This document shows positions 5,740 to 5,905 of a DNA stretch of 5,905 nucleotides, in pieces. Each line of letters starts with the position of its first letter. Within the stretch, counting starts at the first letter, position 1. Source of the DNA: Flavobacteriales bacterium UBA7382 (lineage in GTDB: Bacteria; Bacteroidota; Bacteroidia; Flavobacteriales_D; Sanyastnellaceae); contig DKNS01000067.1 of assembly GCA_002469765.1 (NCBI GenBank), forward strand, positions 11,025 through 16,929, given 5' to 3'. Under the pieces are notes generated by a model. That model made no database searches. It was given only the letters and a program-made list of their open reading frames with translations, and had not been told where the DNA came from. The position numbers were made by a program, and so were the translations under genes.

Positions 5740-5905
5740 GGTGATTTCGCACCATTTGCGAGACACCTCTTCTTCGCTCCACCCTTCTTTCTCCAATTGG
5801 GTGACCAACGTCGCCAACCTGTGGCTCCAAGCGATGTGGTCCCGCTCAGTGGGTTTTGGCACAGGAGCCCAGACGTCAGGTGCCAAACCGAGCCACTCTG
5901 CGCAG
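5698..5905 (-). CDS. Unrecognised protein, C-terminal fragment running off the window
   Basis: An open frame enters from the right edge on the minus strand and stops at TGA (5700-5698), giving about 69 residues. I do not recognise the family. The visible part begins CAEWLGLAPDVWAPVPKP and is hydrophilic. It has a likely amphipathic helix around HRLATLVTQLEKEGWSEEEVSRKW and ends in THRHALLHK. No membrane segment, signal or catalytic motif is visible. It has four tryptophans in about 69 residues, in line with the Trp-rich tamL product, and no frame break in over 200 bases, which argues mildly that it is a real gene end. It overlaps the 3' end of the convergent methyltransferase gene by 42 bp. 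A TTG at 5886 could be read as a start, but the frame stays open upstream, so a longer gene truncated by the window is more likely. Confidence 0.5.
   Translation of the reverse strand, partial: CAEWLGLAPDVWAPVPKPTERDHIAWSHRLATLVTQLEKEGWSEEEVSRKWCEITSAPLTHRHALLHK
5740..5775 (+). terminator. Terminator-like hairpin after the methyltransferase
   Basis: Directly after the stop codon, GGTG-A-TTTCGCA (5740-5751) can pair with TGCGAGA-CACC (5757-5767). This gives about 11 bp including one T-G wobble and one bulged A, with a 5-nt loop (CCATT). A pyrimidine tract, TCTTCTTC, follows on the plus strand. The position and downstream T/C tract fit an intrinsic terminator, though the T-run is interrupted. 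It lies within the coding sequence of the convergent minus-strand gene. Confidence 0.45.

Noticed and set aside
5698..5886. A complete 62-residue small protein starting at TTG 5886
   Set aside because: The frame stays open to the window edge, so a truncated longer gene is the simpler reading. TTG starts without a ribosome-binding site are weak evidence.
1..5905. Mobile elements, CRISPR arrays, tRNA or rRNA genes, phage or defence modules
   Set aside because: I saw no tandem or spaced direct repeats, transposase or integrase motifs, cloverleaf structures or rRNA-like stretches. The whole window is filled with housekeeping genes.

Overview
The window reads as ordinary chromosomal DNA from a member of the Bacteroidota, probably Flavobacteriales-like, of moderate to fairly high GC. 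The evidence is: PNPase, AccD and S15 proteins with Bacteroidota-type sequence; a TamL-type Omp85 barrel, a family typical of this phylum; and three perfect copies of the Bacteroidota -7 promoter box TAnnTTTG directly upstream of genes. Genus-level placement is not possible from the sequence alone.

Layout, left to right. Bases 1-1400 (minus) hold the N-terminal 466 codons of polynucleotide phosphorylase (pnp), cut by the window edge. A perfect 13-bp hairpin at 1448-1476 separates it from rpsO (ribosomal protein S15, 1495-1764, minus). A promoter box at 1810-1817 precedes rpsO. accD (acetyl-CoA carboxylase carboxyltransferase beta, 1842-2693, minus) follows, with a promoter box only 4 nt from its start codon. 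Next, 2781-4997 (minus) encodes a TamL/TamA-like Omp85 outer-membrane barrel. Head to head with it is a SpoU/TrmH-family RNA methyltransferase (4966-5739, plus). Its start codon lies in the same CCATGG as an in-frame ATG of tamL, and its promoter box sits inside tamL coding sequence. A terminator-like hairpin follows the methyltransferase stop. The last 208 bases carry the C-terminal end of an unrecognised minus-strand gene that overlaps the methyltransferase tail by 42 bp. No stretch longer than about 100 bases lacks a gene.

Functionally this is a housekeeping block. rpsO-pnp is the widely conserved pair for ribosome assembly and RNA decay. accD supplies malonyl-CoA for membrane lipids, tamL serves outer-membrane or envelope biogenesis, and the methyltransferase modifies rRNA or tRNA. 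The four leftward genes are collinear, but boxes before accD and rpsO suggest at least partly separate transcription.

I found no mobile element, CRISPR array, tRNA, rRNA or defence-like system, and no evidence for a novel multi-gene system. The points of most interest are regulatory and architectural: promoter boxes so close to start codons that very short or leaderless mRNAs are predicted, the overlapping divergent starts, and a tryptophan-rich TamL without an obvious lipobox.
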